64,000 nucleotides of DNA, taken from NCBI RefSeq assembly GCF_006088715.1, contig NZ_CP030771.1, positions 2,852,001 through 2,916,000 of the forward strand. Direction: 5' to 3'. The stretch's first letter is position 1, and the number at the start of each line of letters is the position of its first letter. The notes beneath the pieces are model-generated. The model was not told the origin of the DNA, did not search any database, and was given only the letters and a program-made list of their open reading frames with translations. Shown piece by piece: positions 49,665 through 59,236 of the stretch. This DNA comes from Streptomyces sp. YIM 121038. GTDB taxonomy: Bacteria; Actinomycetota; Actinomycetes; Streptomycetales; Streptomycetaceae. A program made the position numbers and the translations under genes.

Positions 49665-51317
49665 TCAGTGGTGGCCGTGGCCGCTCGTGATCTCCTTGTA
49701 CTCGTCGACCGTCGGCTTCGGGATCTGGCCGTCCTCGCCGTACATGCCCTTGGACAGCTTCGCCCGCAGCTTCTGCGAGCCCGTCACCTTGCGCTCGACG
49801 CCGTTCTCGTCGACCGTCGGGCCGATCTCGAGCGGCTTGTACTGCTCGTGCGCGGTGAGGGTGTGCAGCTGGTCCTGGTCGAGCGGCTCGTGCACCTCGA
49901 TGAACTCACCGTGCGGCAGGCGCTTGATGATGCCGGACTCGCGCCCGTGCAGCACCTTGTCCTTGTCGCGGCGCTGGAGGCCCAGGCAGATCCGCTTGGT
50001 GACGACGAACGCGATGACCGGTCCGACGAAGAAGAAGATCCGGACGAACCAGGTGATGGCGTTGATCGACAGGTGGAAGTGCGTGGCCCACAGGTCGTTG
50101 CCGCCACCGACCAGCATGATCATGTACGCGGTGACCCAGGCGACACCGAACGCGGTCCGCGTCGGGGCGTTGCGCGGGCGGTCCAGGATGTGGTGCTCGC
50201 GCTTGTCGCCGGTGACCCAGGACTCGATGAACGGGTAGACGGCGATGGCCGCGAGGACCAGCGGGAAGATGACCAGCGGGATGAACACGCCGAGGACCAG
50301 CGTGTGGCCCCAGAGGTTGATCTCCCAGCCCGGCATGACACGGATCAGACCCTCGGCGAAGCCCATGTACCAGTCGGGCTGGGCGCCGGTGGACACCTGG
50401 TCCGGGCGGTACGGGCCGATGGCCCAGATCGGGTTGATCGAGGCGATCGCCGCGACGGCCGCGATGACACCGAAGACCAGGAAGAAGAAGCCTCCGGCCT
50501 TGGCCATGTAGACCGGAAGGAGCGGCATGCCGACGACGTTCTTGTTGGTCTTTCCGGGGCCCGCGAACTGCGTGTGCTTGTGGTAGAAGACCAGGATCAG
50601 GTGCGCCACCACGAGGCCGAGCATGATGCCCGGCAGCAGCAGGATGTGCACCGAGTAGAACCGCGCGACGAAGTCACCGCCGGGGAACTCCCCGCCGAAG
50701 AGGAACATCGACAGGTACGTGCCCACGATCGGCACGGACAGGACCGCGCCCTGCATGAAGCGGACACCGGTGCCGGAGAGCAGGTCGTCGGGCAGCGAGT
50801 AACCGGTGAAGCCGGTGAACATGCCGAGGACGAACAGCAGGAAGCCGAACAGCCAGTTGACCTCACGCGGCTTGCGGAACGCACCCGTGAAGAACACGCG
50901 CATCATGTGCACGAACATGCCGGCGAGGAAGATCAGCGCCGCCCAGTGGTGGATCTGCCGGATCAGCAGACCACCGCGCACATCGAAGGAGATGTGCATG
51001 GTCGAGTTGAACGCCTCGGACATCAGCTGGCCCTGCAGGGGCACGTAGCTGCCGTGGTACTCCACCTCGTTCATCGACGGGTGGAAGAACAGCGTCAGGT
51101 ACACACCCGTGAGGATGATGATGATGAAGCTGTAGAGGCAGATCTCACCGAGCATGAAGGACCAGTGGTCCGGGAAGATCTTGCGCATGTTGGCCTTGGC
51201 CAGGGAGTAGATCCCAAGGCGGCCGTCGGCCCAGTCCGCGACCCGCTCACCGGCGGGCGCTTTCTTGCGTGAATCGGTCGACGGGGCCGCCGTCGCCGTG
51301 GTGTTCTCGGTGCTCAT
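49665..51317 (-). CDS. qcrB: cytochrome bc1 complex cytochrome b subunit
   Basis: Menaquinol-oxidising membrane core of the actinobacterial bc1 complex. 550 aa, longer than mitochondrial cytochrome b owing to a soluble C-terminal tail of about 120 residues. Heme and quinone motifs: RQIHHWAALIFLAGMFVHMMRVF (histidine pairs on helix B), GFTGYSLPDD, SVHILLLPGIMLGLVVAHL and PDWYMGFAEGLIRVMP (variant PEW loop). ATG 51317 overlaps the qcrA stop (ATGA). Last gene of ctaE-qcrC-qcrA-qcrB. Confidence 0.96.
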   Translation of the reverse strand: MSTENTTATAAPSTDSRKKAPAGERVADWADGRLGIYSLAKANMRKIFPDHWSFMLGEICLYSFIIIILTGVYLTLFFHPSMNEVEYHGSYVPLQGQLMSEAFNSTMHISFDVRGGLLIRQIHHWAALIFLAGMFVHMMRVFFTGAFRKPREVNWLFGFLLFVLGMFTGFTGYSLPDDLLSGTGVRFMQGAVLSVPIVGTYLSMFLFGGEFPGGDFVARFYSVHILLLPGIMLGLVVAHLILVFYHKHTQFAGPGKTNKNVVGMPLLPVYMAKAGGFFFLVFGVIAAVAAIASINPIWAIGPYRPDQVSTGAQPDWYMGFAEGLIRVMPGWEINLWGHTLVLGVFIPLVIFPLVLAAIAVYPFIESWVTGDKREHHILDRPRNAPTRTAFGVAWVTAYMIMLVGGGNDLWATHFHLSINAITWFVRIFFFVGPVIAFVVTKRICLGLQRRDKDKVLHGRESGIIKRLPHGEFIEVHEPLDQDQLHTLTAHEQYKPLEIGPTVDENGVERKVTGSQKLRAKLSKGMYGEDGQIPKPTVDEYKEITSGHGHH

Positions 51318-52366
51318 CCGCGCTCCCAGAAGGCAGGACCGACGGGCTCTTCGAAGTCGCCGTGCGCCTCGAGGTAGCCCTCCTCGTTCACGCCGATCTT
51401 CAGCTGCGGAAGGGCGTGACCGGCGGGGCCGAAGATGACTCGGGCGCCGTCGGAGAGGTCGAAGGTGGACTGGTGGCACGGGCAGAGGACGTGGTGCGTC
51501 TGCTGCTCGTACAGGGAGATCGGGCAGCCCACATGGGTGCAGATCTTGGAGTACGCGACGATGCCCTCGTGCGACCACGCCAGCTCGCGCTTGTCCTTGA
51601 TGTCGTCGGGCTGGAGCCGGACGATCATCAGGGCGGCCTTGGCGATCTGGGTCTGGAAGTCGTGGTCGTGCTCCTCCAGGCCCTCCGGCTTGGCGAAGGT
51701 GAGCGAGCCGACGGCGACGTCGGAGGGACGCAGCGGCTCGTTCGTGTTCATGTTCACGAGCAGCTTGCCCTTGGACCACAGGGTGTGCCGCAGCTTGTCC
51801 TCCGGCAGCGGACCGAGGTCACGCAGCAGGACGACACCGGACAGCGGGACCAGGGTCAGCGCGCCGAACATGGTGTTGCGGATCAGCTTGCGCCGGCCGA
51901 GCTGGGACTCCTTCGCGCCCTCCGCGAAGTCCGCCATGACCTTGGCCTTGACCTCGGGCTCGGCCTCGATCGCGTGCCGCTCGTCGGCGACCTCGACGTC
52001 GGACATCAGGGTGCGGGCCCAGTGGACCGCGCCCGCGCCGATGCAGAACAGCGCCACGCCGAGGGTCATGCCGAGCGCGAAGTTCAGCGCGCTGATGTGC
52101 CCGATCGGCCAGATGTAGACGTTCTTGTCGACCGGGAACGCCACGTACGAGGCGATGAAGCCGACGGTCGCCAGCATCGAGATCGTGAAGAGCATCGCGA
52201 CCGTGCGCTCGGAGCGCCGGGCGGCCTTCTCGTCGATGTCCTGGACGCGGTGCTCGTGCGGCGGCAGGCCCGGGTCCGCGAAGGGGTCCTCGGCGACGGC
52301 CACCGCGCCGTGCGCGGACTCCTGCTCGCTGGGCAGGTTCTCTTCTGGGGTTTCTTGGCTACTCAT
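51314..52366 (-). CDS. qcrA: cytochrome bc1 complex Rieske iron-sulfur subunit
   Basis: 350 aa. The actinobacterial form has three membrane helices before the Rieske domain (TVAMLFTISMLATVGFIASYVAF; LNFALGMTLGVALFCIGAGAV; LIRNTMFGALTLVPLSGVVLL). The [2Fe-2S] ligands are in KICTHVGCPISLY and HVLCPCHQSTFDL. Passes electrons from menaquinol to the diheme cytochrome c. ATG 52366 overlaps the qcrC stop by 4 nt; the longer frame from 52402 lies inside qcrC and was rejected. Confidence 0.96.
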   Translation of the reverse strand: MSSQETPEENLPSEQESAHGAVAVAEDPFADPGLPPHEHRVQDIDEKAARRSERTVAMLFTISMLATVGFIASYVAFPVDKNVYIWPIGHISALNFALGMTLGVALFCIGAGAVHWARTLMSDVEVADERHAIEAEPEVKAKVMADFAEGAKESQLGRRKLIRNTMFGALTLVPLSGVVLLRDLGPLPEDKLRHTLWSKGKLLVNMNTNEPLRPSDVAVGSLTFAKPEGLEEHDHDFQTQIAKAALMIVRLQPDDIKDKRELAWSHEGIVAYSKICTHVGCPISLYEQQTHHVLCPCHQSTFDLSDGARVIFGPAGHALPQLKIGVNEEGYLEAHGDFEEPVGPAFWERG

Positions 52367-53172
52367 GACTTCTTGGCCTTTGCGGTCCGGGCGGCGACCC
52401 ACACGGCGACCGCGATCAGCGCGCCGAGGCCGAAGATCCAGGCGAAGAGGCCTTCGCTGACCGGTCCGAGACCGCCCAGCTTGAGACCGCCGGGGCTCTC
52501 GGTCTTCTCGCTGTTGACCGCGTCGATGTACGCGATGATTTCCTTCTTGTTCTTCTCCGGCATGGTCGTGTCGGGGAAGGAAGGCATGTTCTGCGGGCCG
52601 GTCTGCATGGCCTCGTAGATGTGCTTCTTGCTGACGCCTTCGAGGCTCGGCGCGAACTTGCCGTGGGTCAGCGCGCCACCCTCACCGGTGAAGTTGTGGC
52701 ACTGGGCACAGTTGGTGCGGAACAGCTCGCCGCCCTTGGCGATGTCGGCGCCCTTCGGGTCGACCTGCTTCTCGGTCGGGACGGAGGGGCCGGCGCCGAG
52801 CGAGGCGACGTACGCGGCCAGCTGGTCGATCTGGGCCTGGCTGTAGATGACCTTCTTCTTCGGCGCCTGGGCGCCCTGCTGCTGCAGCGGCATGCGGCCG
52901 GTGCCGACCTGGAAGTCGACAGCGGCAGCGCCCACGCCGACCAGGCTCGGGCCGTCGGACGAGCCCTGACCGCCGGTTCCGTGGCAGCTGGAGCAGCCCA
53001 CGGCATAGAGCTTCTTGCCCTCGTCGATGGCGAGGGACTGAGCGGTTTCGTCGGCCTGCGCCTTGTCCGCCGGCGCGAACGCGGCGTACAGCCCCCCGGT
53101 GGCCGCCAGCGCGAGGAGTAGGACGACGACCGCCGCCAGCGGATGGCGTCGTCGTGCGGAGAGCTTTTTCAC
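52363..53172 (-). CDS. qcrC: cytochrome bc1 complex diheme cytochrome c subunit
   Basis: 269 aa. An N-terminal anchor (PLAAVVVLLLALAATGGLY) is followed by two c-type heme domains with CSSCH (Cys60, Cys63, His64) and CAQCH (Cys155, Cys158, His159), and a C-terminal helix (GLFAWIFGLGALIAVAVWVAA). In actinobacteria it carries electrons directly from the bc1 complex to cytochrome aa3, replacing a soluble cytochrome c. GTG 53172. Operon with ctaE upstream (101-nt gap) and qcrA. Confidence 0.96.
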   Translation of the reverse strand: MKKLSARRRHPLAAVVVLLLALAATGGLYAAFAPADKAQADETAQSLAIDEGKKLYAVGCSSCHGTGGQGSSDGPSLVGVGAAAVDFQVGTGRMPLQQQGAQAPKKKVIYSQAQIDQLAAYVASLGAGPSVPTEKQVDPKGADIAKGGELFRTNCAQCHNFTGEGGALTHGKFAPSLEGVSKKHIYEAMQTGPQNMPSFPDTTMPEKNKKEIIAYIDAVNSEKTESPGGLKLGGLGPVSEGLFAWIFGLGALIAVAVWVAARTAKAKKS

Positions 53173-53273
53173 GGATTACCCCGGTGTCAGGATCTTCTGC
53201 GTCGATGCTTCTGGAATGTGTCGGTACGTCGGGCTCTGCGGGCGACGCGGTGCCGCCCCGACCCCGGCGCCGA

Positions 53274-53894
53274 CTACTTGATCATGTAGATCGTGGCGAA
53301 GAGGCCGATCCAGACGACATCGACGAAGTGCCAGTAGTAGGACACGACGATGGCGGCGGTCGCCTGCTCGTGGGTGAACCTCCTGGCCGCGTACGTACGG
53401 CCGAGGACCAGCAGGAAGGCGATGAGACCGCCCGTCACATGCAGTCCGTGGAAGCCGGTGGTCAGGTAGAAGACCGAGCCGTACGGGTCGGACGAGAGCG
53501 AAAGGCCCTCGTGCTTGACCAGCTCGGTGTACTCGAAGACCTGGCCGCCGATGAAGATCGCACCCATGATGAAGGTGACGATGAACCACATCCGGAGCTT
53601 CTTCACGTCACCGCGCTCGGCGGCGAACACGCCGAGCTGACAGGTGAGAGAGGAAAGCACCAGGATCGTGGTGTTGGTCGCCGAGAACGGGAAGTTCAGG
53701 GCATCGGCCATTTCCTTCCAGTGGTCGGGACCGGTCACCGATCGCAGGGTGAAGTACATCGCGAAGAGGGCCGCGAAGAACATCAGCTCGGAACTCAGCC
53801 AGATGATGGTTCCGACGCTGGTGAGGTTCGGTCGATTGACCGGCGGGTGCGCGTGCCCGGTGTCTACTGTCGTTGCTGTCGCCACGACCGACAT
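53274..53894 (-). CDS. ctaE: cytochrome c oxidase subunit III
   Basis: 206 aa with five membrane helices, as in bacterial subunit III. Seen are [42 protein letters not shown], the conserved Glu-containing [25 protein letters not shown] and [19 protein letters not shown]. It stabilises the proton-pumping oxidase. First gene of the operon with qcrCAB; the other oxidase genes lie 2 kb away. Confidence 0.95.
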   Translation of the reverse strand: MSVVATATTVDTGHAHPPVNRPNLTSVGTIIWLSSELMFFAALFAMYFTLRSVTGPDHWKEMADALNFPFSATNTTILVLSSLTCQLGVFAAERGDVKKLRMWFIVTFIMGAIFIGGQVFEYTELVKHEGLSLSSDPYGSVFYLTTGFHGLHVTGGLIAFLLVLGRTYAARRFTHEQATAAIVVSYYWHFVDVVWIGLFATIYMIK

Positions 53895-54058
53895 TATGTC
53901 GGTCGCTTATCCCGCCCTCACCCCGGGGGGTGCCGTTCGGAGTGTCTGCGGCCTGTGTCCTGCCCGGATGGCCCATCGCGGCACTGTCCGAACCGGTGTT
54001 GACGGGGTGTCGGGAGGAGTAGCATCCGCGCGAGATCCCTCGACGAAGCGGAGGAACC

Positions 54059-54460
54059 ATGCAGCCGACCGCCACAGTGTTGATCTACAGCGATGACGCG
54101 AGCACCCGGGAACAGGTCCGCCTCGCGGCCGGGCGCAGGCCGGCCGTCGACGTCCCCGAAGTCCGCTTCGTCGAGTGCGCGACGCTGCCCGCGGTCCTGA
54201 AGGAGCTCGACCACGGCGGCATCGACGTGTGCGTGCTCGACGGCGAGGCCGTGCCCGCGGGGGGCATGGGCGTCTGCCGCCAGATCAAGGACGAGGTCTT
54301 CCAGGCCCCGCCCGTGCTGCTGCTCATGGGGCGGCCGCAGGACGCCTGGCTGGCCACCTGGAGCCGCGCGGAGGCGGCGGTGACCCTGCCGGTCGAGCCG
54401 GTGGAGTTCGCCGCCGCCCTGGCCTCCCTGCTGCGCTCCAGGGCCGCCCTGAGCGCCTAG
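54059..54460 (+). CDS. degenerate receiver-like (response regulator) protein
   Basis: 133 aa with the beta-alpha layout of a receiver domain. The acidic pair (Asp12, Asp13 in LIYSDDAS) and a phosphoacceptor-like Asp61 (VCVLDGEA) are present. However the switch Thr/Ser is replaced (Met90-Gly91 in LLLMGRP) and the conserved Lys before cis-Pro is Leu110 (VTLPVEP). There is no output domain. It is probably a pseudo-receiver used for protein contact rather than phosphotransfer. Divergent from ctaE; convergent with the L,D-transpeptidase gene. Confidence 0.75.
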   Translation: MQPTATVLIYSDDASTREQVRLAAGRRPAVDVPEVRFVECATLPAVLKELDHGGIDVCVLDGEAVPAGGMGVCRQIKDEVFQAPPVLLLMGRPQDAWLATWSRAEAAVTLPVEPVEFAAALASLLRSRAALSA

Positions 54461-54486
54461 GAGCCCCGCTCCCGCCCGCCCCCCCC

Positions 54487-55737
54487 CTACGCGGACTGGG
54501 GGCGCAGGCGGGTCGCCGCCAGTGCCGCGCGGCCCGCCTTGGTGTCCGCCAGGAGGGCGCTGCCCTTGCGCCAGGACTTCCAGGGGACGTTCCAGTCGCC
54601 GTAGCCGTTGCCGAAGTGGTCCATGTCGGCGCCGTAGCTGTTGACGACCTCGACGATGTCGCCCTGGCGGACCGTCTCGTAGAACCAGGCGGCGTTGCCC
54701 GTGCTCATGCCGGTGCAGCCGTGGCTGGTGTTGGCGTAGCCCTGGGAGTCCACCGACCAGGGGGCCGCGTGGATGTATTCGCCGCTGTCGGTGACCCTCG
54801 TGGCGTAATAGACCATCTTGTCGTAGAAGTCCGATGCGCCGATGCTGGCGCTGGTCATCCGTACGGCGTACTCCTTGCCGAGCACCACCTTGATGCCGTT
54901 GCGCGTGGAGTATCCGGGCTTGCCGGTGGTGACCGGGATGGAGTTGATCTCCTCGCCGTTGCGGTAGACCGTCATCCAGTGCGAGGCGGCGTCCGTGACG
55001 GCCACGACCTTGTCGCCGGTGGTCAGCTTCAGGGGCTTGGACCCGGCGCCCCACAGCTTGTCGGTGACCTTCACGCCCTCCAGGTTGCTGTGCGCCTCGA
55101 TGGTGGCGTGGGTGGGCCAGAACTCCTTGGGGCGGTAGTGCAGCGTCCTGCTGTCCACCCAGTGCCAGGAGCCCTCCGTCGCGGGCTGTGAGCGGACCTT
55201 GAGCGCCCGTTCGACGACGGCCCTGGCCGCCTTGGCCTTGACGGGGGCGCTGAGCTTGGCGGTGACGGGCTGGCCGACGCCGTACTTGCCCGCCTCCGGG
55301 CCGAAGGTGACCTTCAGCCGGCTCTTCTTGGCGGCCGCCGCGGTGTCGAGGGCCAGGACCTTGCGGCCGGGCGAGCCCTCGTCGTCCTCCGTGCTCACCC
55401 GCACGGTGTAGTGGGCACCCGCCGCCAGGGGGACCGTGCTGTGCCAGCGGGTGCCGTCGGCGGAGAGTTCGCCCGCCACGTAGCGGCCCTGCTCGTCGGT
55501 GGCCGTGACGTCCGTGATGCGCCCGTCGTCGCCCTGTGCGGTGACTTCGAGGGGCTTGTCCGGGTCGGCCTTCCCGCTGCTGCCCGCGGGGCCGTTGAAG
55601 GCGATCTGGCCCGCCGCGTCGTACGGCTTCGCCGAGAGCGGATGGCCGCCAGCCCCGCAGGCCGTGGTGACCGTGCCGACGGCGACCACAAGGAGGGTGC
55701 AGCTCAGTACCGTGCGGATTCGCGGAGAGTGGCTCAT
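54487..55737 (-). CDS. L,D-transpeptidase lipoprotein
   Basis: 416 aa. A lipoprotein signal ends in VTTAC (Cys27), then two immunoglobulin-like domains (about 40-250) and a YkuD catalytic domain. The catalytic motif SHGCTGMSTGNAAW puts the nucleophile at Cys341 and the His at 339. Makes 3-3 crosslinks between meso-diaminopimelate residues in peptidoglycan, outside the membrane. ATG 55737 is chosen over GTG 55743. It sits between the two halves of the oxidase cluster, an arrangement I recall as normal for Streptomyces. Confidence 0.93.
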   Translation of the reverse strand: MSHSPRIRTVLSCTLLVVAVGTVTTACGAGGHPLSAKPYDAAGQIAFNGPAGSSGKADPDKPLEVTAQGDDGRITDVTATDEQGRYVAGELSADGTRWHSTVPLAAGAHYTVRVSTEDDEGSPGRKVLALDTAAAAKKSRLKVTFGPEAGKYGVGQPVTAKLSAPVKAKAARAVVERALKVRSQPATEGSWHWVDSRTLHYRPKEFWPTHATIEAHSNLEGVKVTDKLWGAGSKPLKLTTGDKVVAVTDAASHWMTVYRNGEEINSIPVTTGKPGYSTRNGIKVVLGKEYAVRMTSASIGASDFYDKMVYYATRVTDSGEYIHAAPWSVDSQGYANTSHGCTGMSTGNAAWFYETVRQGDIVEVVNSYGADMDHFGNGYGDWNVPWKSWRKGSALLADTKAGRAALAATRLRPQSA

Positions 55738-55833
55738 GACCACACGGTATGAAGGTATGACACGCCGTGCGCGGTGAGTGACCCGTACGAGGGTTCACCC
55801 GGAAGGCGGACGCGGGGCGGCGGCGGAAACGGC

Positions 55834-55873
55834 CAGGGGCCCGGACGCTCCTGACGGAGTGTCCGGGCCCCTG
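55834..55873 (-). terminator. terminator of ctaCDF
   Basis: Arms 55834-55851 and 55856-55873 (core GGGGCCCGGAC with GTCCGGGCCCC) form an 18-bp stem with one mismatch or wobble and a TGAC loop, 17 nt after the ctaF stop. Confidence 0.8.
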
Positions 55874-55890
55874 GGGTGCGGCGGGAGTCC

Positions 55891-56289
55891 CTACTGGTTC
55901 TGGTTCTCGCCGCGGTAGTACTCGAAGACCCAGCCCCACAGACCGATGAGGATCATCGGAGCCGAGAAGTACATCAGCCACCAGCCGAAGACGACGCCCA
56001 TGAAGGCGAGCGCGCCACCGACGGCCAGGGACAGCGGCTGCCAGCTGTGCGGGCTGAAGAAGCCCACCTCGCCGGCCTCGTCCGCGACGTCCGCCTCCTT
56101 GTTGTCCTGCGCGGCAGCGTCGACTCGCCGGGCCGTGAAGGCCAGGTAGTAGCCGATCATGATGCACAGGCCGAAGGCCAGGAAGAGCGCGGTGGTTCCG
56201 GCGGGCTCCTTCGACCACCAGCCATAGACGATCGCCATGGCCAGTACGAAGACGCTCAGCCAGATGAACATCTTGCCCTGGATCTTCAC
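55891..56289 (-). CDS. ctaF: cytochrome c oxidase subunit IV
   Basis: 132 aa with about four membrane helices ([75 protein letters not shown]). This is the actinobacterial subunit IV of aa3 oxidase, a structural subunit. ATG 56289 overlaps the ctaD stop by 4 nt. Last gene of ctaC-ctaD-ctaF. Confidence 0.93.
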   Translation of the reverse strand: MKIQGKMFIWLSVFVLAMAIVYGWWSKEPAGTTALFLAFGLCIMIGYYLAFTARRVDAAAQDNKEADVADEAGEVGFFSPHSWQPLSLAVGGALAFMGVVFGWWLMYFSAPMILIGLWGWVFEYYRGENQNQ

Positions 56290-58025
56290 TTGCCGGCCTC
56301 CTTGCCACCGGCCACGGCAGCCTTCTCACCGTGACCGGCGTTCTCCAGCTGGTCGAGCGCGGCGATCTCAGGGTGGTGCAGGTCGAACGCCGGGGATTCG
56401 GAGCGGATCCGCGGCAGGGTGAGGAAGTTGTGCCGCGGCGGCGGGCAGGACGTCGCCCACTCGAGCGAGCGGCCGTAGCCCCACGGGTCGTCGACCTCGA
56501 CCTTCTTGCCGTACTTGGCGGTCTTCCACACGTTGTAGAAGAACGGCAGGATCGACAGGCCGAGCAGGAACGAGGCGATCGTCGAGATCGTGTTCAGGGC
56601 GGTGAAGCCGTCGGCGTCCAGGTAGTCCGCGTAGCGGCGCGGCATGCCCTCGGCGCCCAGCCAGTGCTGGACGAGGAACGTGCCGTGGAAGCCGATGAAG
56701 AGCGTCCAGAACGTGATCTTGCCGAGCCGCTCGTCGAGCATCTTGCCGGTGAACTTCGGCCACCAGAAGTGGAAGCCGGAGAACATCGCGAACACCACGG
56801 TGCCGAAGATGACGTAGTGGAAGTGCGCGACCACGAAGTACGAGTCGGAGACGTGGAAGTCCATCGGCGGCGAGGCCAGGATGACGCCGGTCAGACCACC
56901 GAAGGTGAAGGTGATCAGGAAGCCGACCGCCCAGAGCATCGGGGTCTCGAAGCTCAGCGAGCCCTTCCACATCGTGCCGATCCAGTTGAAGAACTTCACA
57001 CCGGTCGGTACCGCGATGAGGAACGTCATGAAGGAGAAGAACGGCAGGAGCACGCCGCCTGTGACGTACATGTGGTGCGCCCACACCGTCACCGACAGAC
57101 CGGCGATCGCGATGGTCGCGCCGACCAGGCCCATGTAGCCGAACATCGGCTTCCGGGAGAAGACCGGAATGACCTCGGAAATGATTCCGAAGAATGGTAG
57201 GGCGATGATGTACACCTCTGGATGGCCGAAGAACCAGAAGAGGTGTTGCCAGAGCAAGGCCCCGCCATTGGCCGGATCGAAGATCTGGGCACCGAACTTG
57301 CGGTCCGCCTCCAGGGCGAACAGCGCGGCCGCCAGGACCGGGAAGGCGAGCAGGACGAGCACACCGGTCAGCAGCACGTTCCAGGTGAAGATCGGCATGC
57401 GGAACATGGTCATGCCGGGCGCGCGCATGCAGATGATCGTGGTGATGAAGTTGACCGAGCCGAGGATCGTGCCGAAGCCGGAGAAGGCCAGACCCATGAT
57501 CCACATGTCCGCGCCGATGCCCGGGGAGCGGACCGCGTCCGACAGCGGGCTGTAGGCGAACCAGCCGAAGTCGGCCGCGCCGTTCGGCGTGAGGAAGCCG
57601 CCGACCGCGATCAGCGAGCCGAACAGGTACAGCCAGTAGGCGAACATGTTCAGTCGCGGGAAGGCGACGTCGGGAGCGCCGATCTGGAGCGGCATGATCC
57701 AGTTCGCGAAGCCCGCGAACAGCGGCGTCGCGAACATCAGCAGCATGATCGTGCCGTGCATCGTGAACGCCTGGTTGAACTGCTCGTTCGACATGATCTG
57801 CGTGCCGGGACGGGCGAGCTCGGCGCGCATGAAGAGCGCCATCACACCGCCGATGCAGAAGAACGCGAACGACGTGACCAGATAGAGCGTGCCGATCGTC
57901 TTGTGGTCAGTGGTGGTCAGCCACTTGATGACGACGTTTCCCGGCTGCTTGCGCCTGACCGGCAGCTCGTCCTCGTACGAGTCGTTCGCTGCGGCGGCAC
58001 CCTGGGGTTCGTTGAGGATGCTCAC
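56286..58025 (-). CDS. ctaD: cytochrome c oxidase subunit I
   Basis: 579 aa with twelve helices. Reduces oxygen to water and pumps protons. Motifs are [24 protein letters not shown] (heme a His), the HPEVYI loop (CuB His cross-linked to Tyr), [10 protein letters not shown] (two CuB His), the K-channel region [14 protein letters not shown] and [17 protein letters not shown] (heme a3 and heme a His). GTG 58025 overlaps the ctaC stop; the longer frame to 58199 lies within ctaC and was rejected. Confidence 0.97.
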   Translation of the reverse strand: MSILNEPQGAAAANDSYEDELPVRRKQPGNVVIKWLTTTDHKTIGTLYLVTSFAFFCIGGVMALFMRAELARPGTQIMSNEQFNQAFTMHGTIMLLMFATPLFAGFANWIMPLQIGAPDVAFPRLNMFAYWLYLFGSLIAVGGFLTPNGAADFGWFAYSPLSDAVRSPGIGADMWIMGLAFSGFGTILGSVNFITTIICMRAPGMTMFRMPIFTWNVLLTGVLVLLAFPVLAAALFALEADRKFGAQIFDPANGGALLWQHLFWFFGHPEVYIIALPFFGIISEVIPVFSRKPMFGYMGLVGATIAIAGLSVTVWAHHMYVTGGVLLPFFSFMTFLIAVPTGVKFFNWIGTMWKGSLSFETPMLWAVGFLITFTFGGLTGVILASPPMDFHVSDSYFVVAHFHYVIFGTVVFAMFSGFHFWWPKFTGKMLDERLGKITFWTLFIGFHGTFLVQHWLGAEGMPRRYADYLDADGFTALNTISTIASFLLGLSILPFFYNVWKTAKYGKKVEVDDPWGYGRSLEWATSCPPPRHNFLTLPRIRSESPAFDLHHPEIAALDQLENAGHGEKAAVAGGKEAGK

Positions 58026-58984
58026 AGGTTGTTCGTCTCCCGGTTCTTCTCGTGGCCCGTCTGCTCGATGCCGGCCGGGATGTAACCGGTCTGGTTCTTC
58101 TTCGCGAGGTCTTCGAGGTGCTTCTTGTAGCGCTCGGGGGAGACGACCTTGACGTTGAAGAGCATCCGGGAGTGGTCGACGCCGCAGAGCTCGGCGCACT
58201 TGCCCATGAAGGTGCCCTCCTTGTTGGGAGTCACCTCGAAGGCGTTGGTGTGGCCCGGAATGACGTCCTGCTTCATGAGGAACGGCACCACCCAGAAGGA
58301 GTGGATGACGTCACGCGAAGTCAGAACGAAGCGGACCTTCTCGCCCTTGGGGAGCCAGAGGGTCGGACCGGGGTTGCCGTTCTGCGGGTTCCGCTCGCCG
58401 GGCGTACCGACCTCGTAGACGCCGCCGGCGTTCGCCGGGAAGTCCTTGCGGAAGCGGTCCGGAATGGCGTCGAGGTCCTTGGACGTCTTGGCGTCGCCCT
58501 TGTCGGAGCCCGGAACGTCCTCGATGTAGTTGAAGCCCCAGCTCCACTGGTAGCCGACCACATTGATGGTGTGGGCCGGCTTGTCGTCGAGCGCGAGGAG
58601 CTTCGATTCGTCACGGGCGGTGAAGTAGAACAGCACCGAGACGATGATGAGGGGGACGACCGTGTACAGCGCCTCGATGGGCATGTTGTAACGGGTCTGC
58701 GGAGGGACCTCCACCTTGGTGCGGCTGCGCCGGTGGAAGATGACGCTCCACAGGATCAGGCCCCAGACCAGCACGCCCGTGGCGAGCGCAGCCGCCCACG
58801 AGCCCTGCCAGAGGGAGAGGATCCGCGGAGCCTCCTCCGTGACCGGGGTCGGCATACCCAGGCGGGGAAAGTCCTTGTATGTGCAACCGGTGGCGGTTAC
58901 CAGGACCAGGCCCGCAGTCAGTGCCTGCAGCAGCTTCCGCCGCATCGGGCGCCGCGGCGAGCGGTCGGAGCCGTTGGGACTCAC
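58022..58984 (-). CDS. ctaC: cytochrome c oxidase subunit II
   Basis: 320 aa lipoprotein. Signal with lipobox-like ATGC (TGCTYKDFP), two helices ([40 protein letters not shown]) and a cupredoxin domain with [10 protein letters not shown] and the CuA ligands in DVIHSFWVV (His) and [17 protein letters not shown] (two Cys, Glu, His, Met). Receives electrons from QcrC. GTG 58984 has GGAAGG upstream. First gene of ctaC-ctaD-ctaF. Confidence 0.96.
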   Translation of the reverse strand: MSPNGSDRSPRRPMRRKLLQALTAGLVLVTATGCTYKDFPRLGMPTPVTEEAPRILSLWQGSWAAALATGVLVWGLILWSVIFHRRSRTKVEVPPQTRYNMPIEALYTVVPLIIVSVLFYFTARDESKLLALDDKPAHTINVVGYQWSWGFNYIEDVPGSDKGDAKTSKDLDAIPDRFRKDFPANAGGVYEVGTPGERNPQNGNPGPTLWLPKGEKVRFVLTSRDVIHSFWVVPFLMKQDVIPGHTNAFEVTPNKEGTFMGKCAELCGVDHSRMLFNVKVVSPERYKKHLEDLAKKNQTGYIPAGIEQTGHEKNRETNNL

Positions 58985-59236
58985 GTAGCGCCTTCCCGAG
59001 AGTCTCGCCCGCGCGGTTCGGCTGCGGCCTTCTCGCTGGTCGGTCGCCGCCCTGCGTCGGGCAGGGGTTTGGATGTTTATGCGGACCAAACCCTACTGGA
59101 CGCTATTTGGGGTCGCGCGGGGAGGGTGCCTAACGCGCCGCGGGTCACTCCGAAGGGGGGCGGTTGCCCCTCCGGGGCCGCCTTCTGACGGGGCCTCGGG
59201 ACCCGGTCGCCCGGCCGGAGGTCTTAGCGTTGCCGC
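58985..59236. other. 252-bp divergent gap between ctaC and the desulfurase
   Basis: No gene seen. It holds the ctaC promoter region (a locally AT-richer stretch near 59070-59110 reading TTGGATGTTTATGCGG) and the start region of the desulfurase, including TAGCGT 6 nt before its GTG and GGAGG at 59217. Confidence 0.4.
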
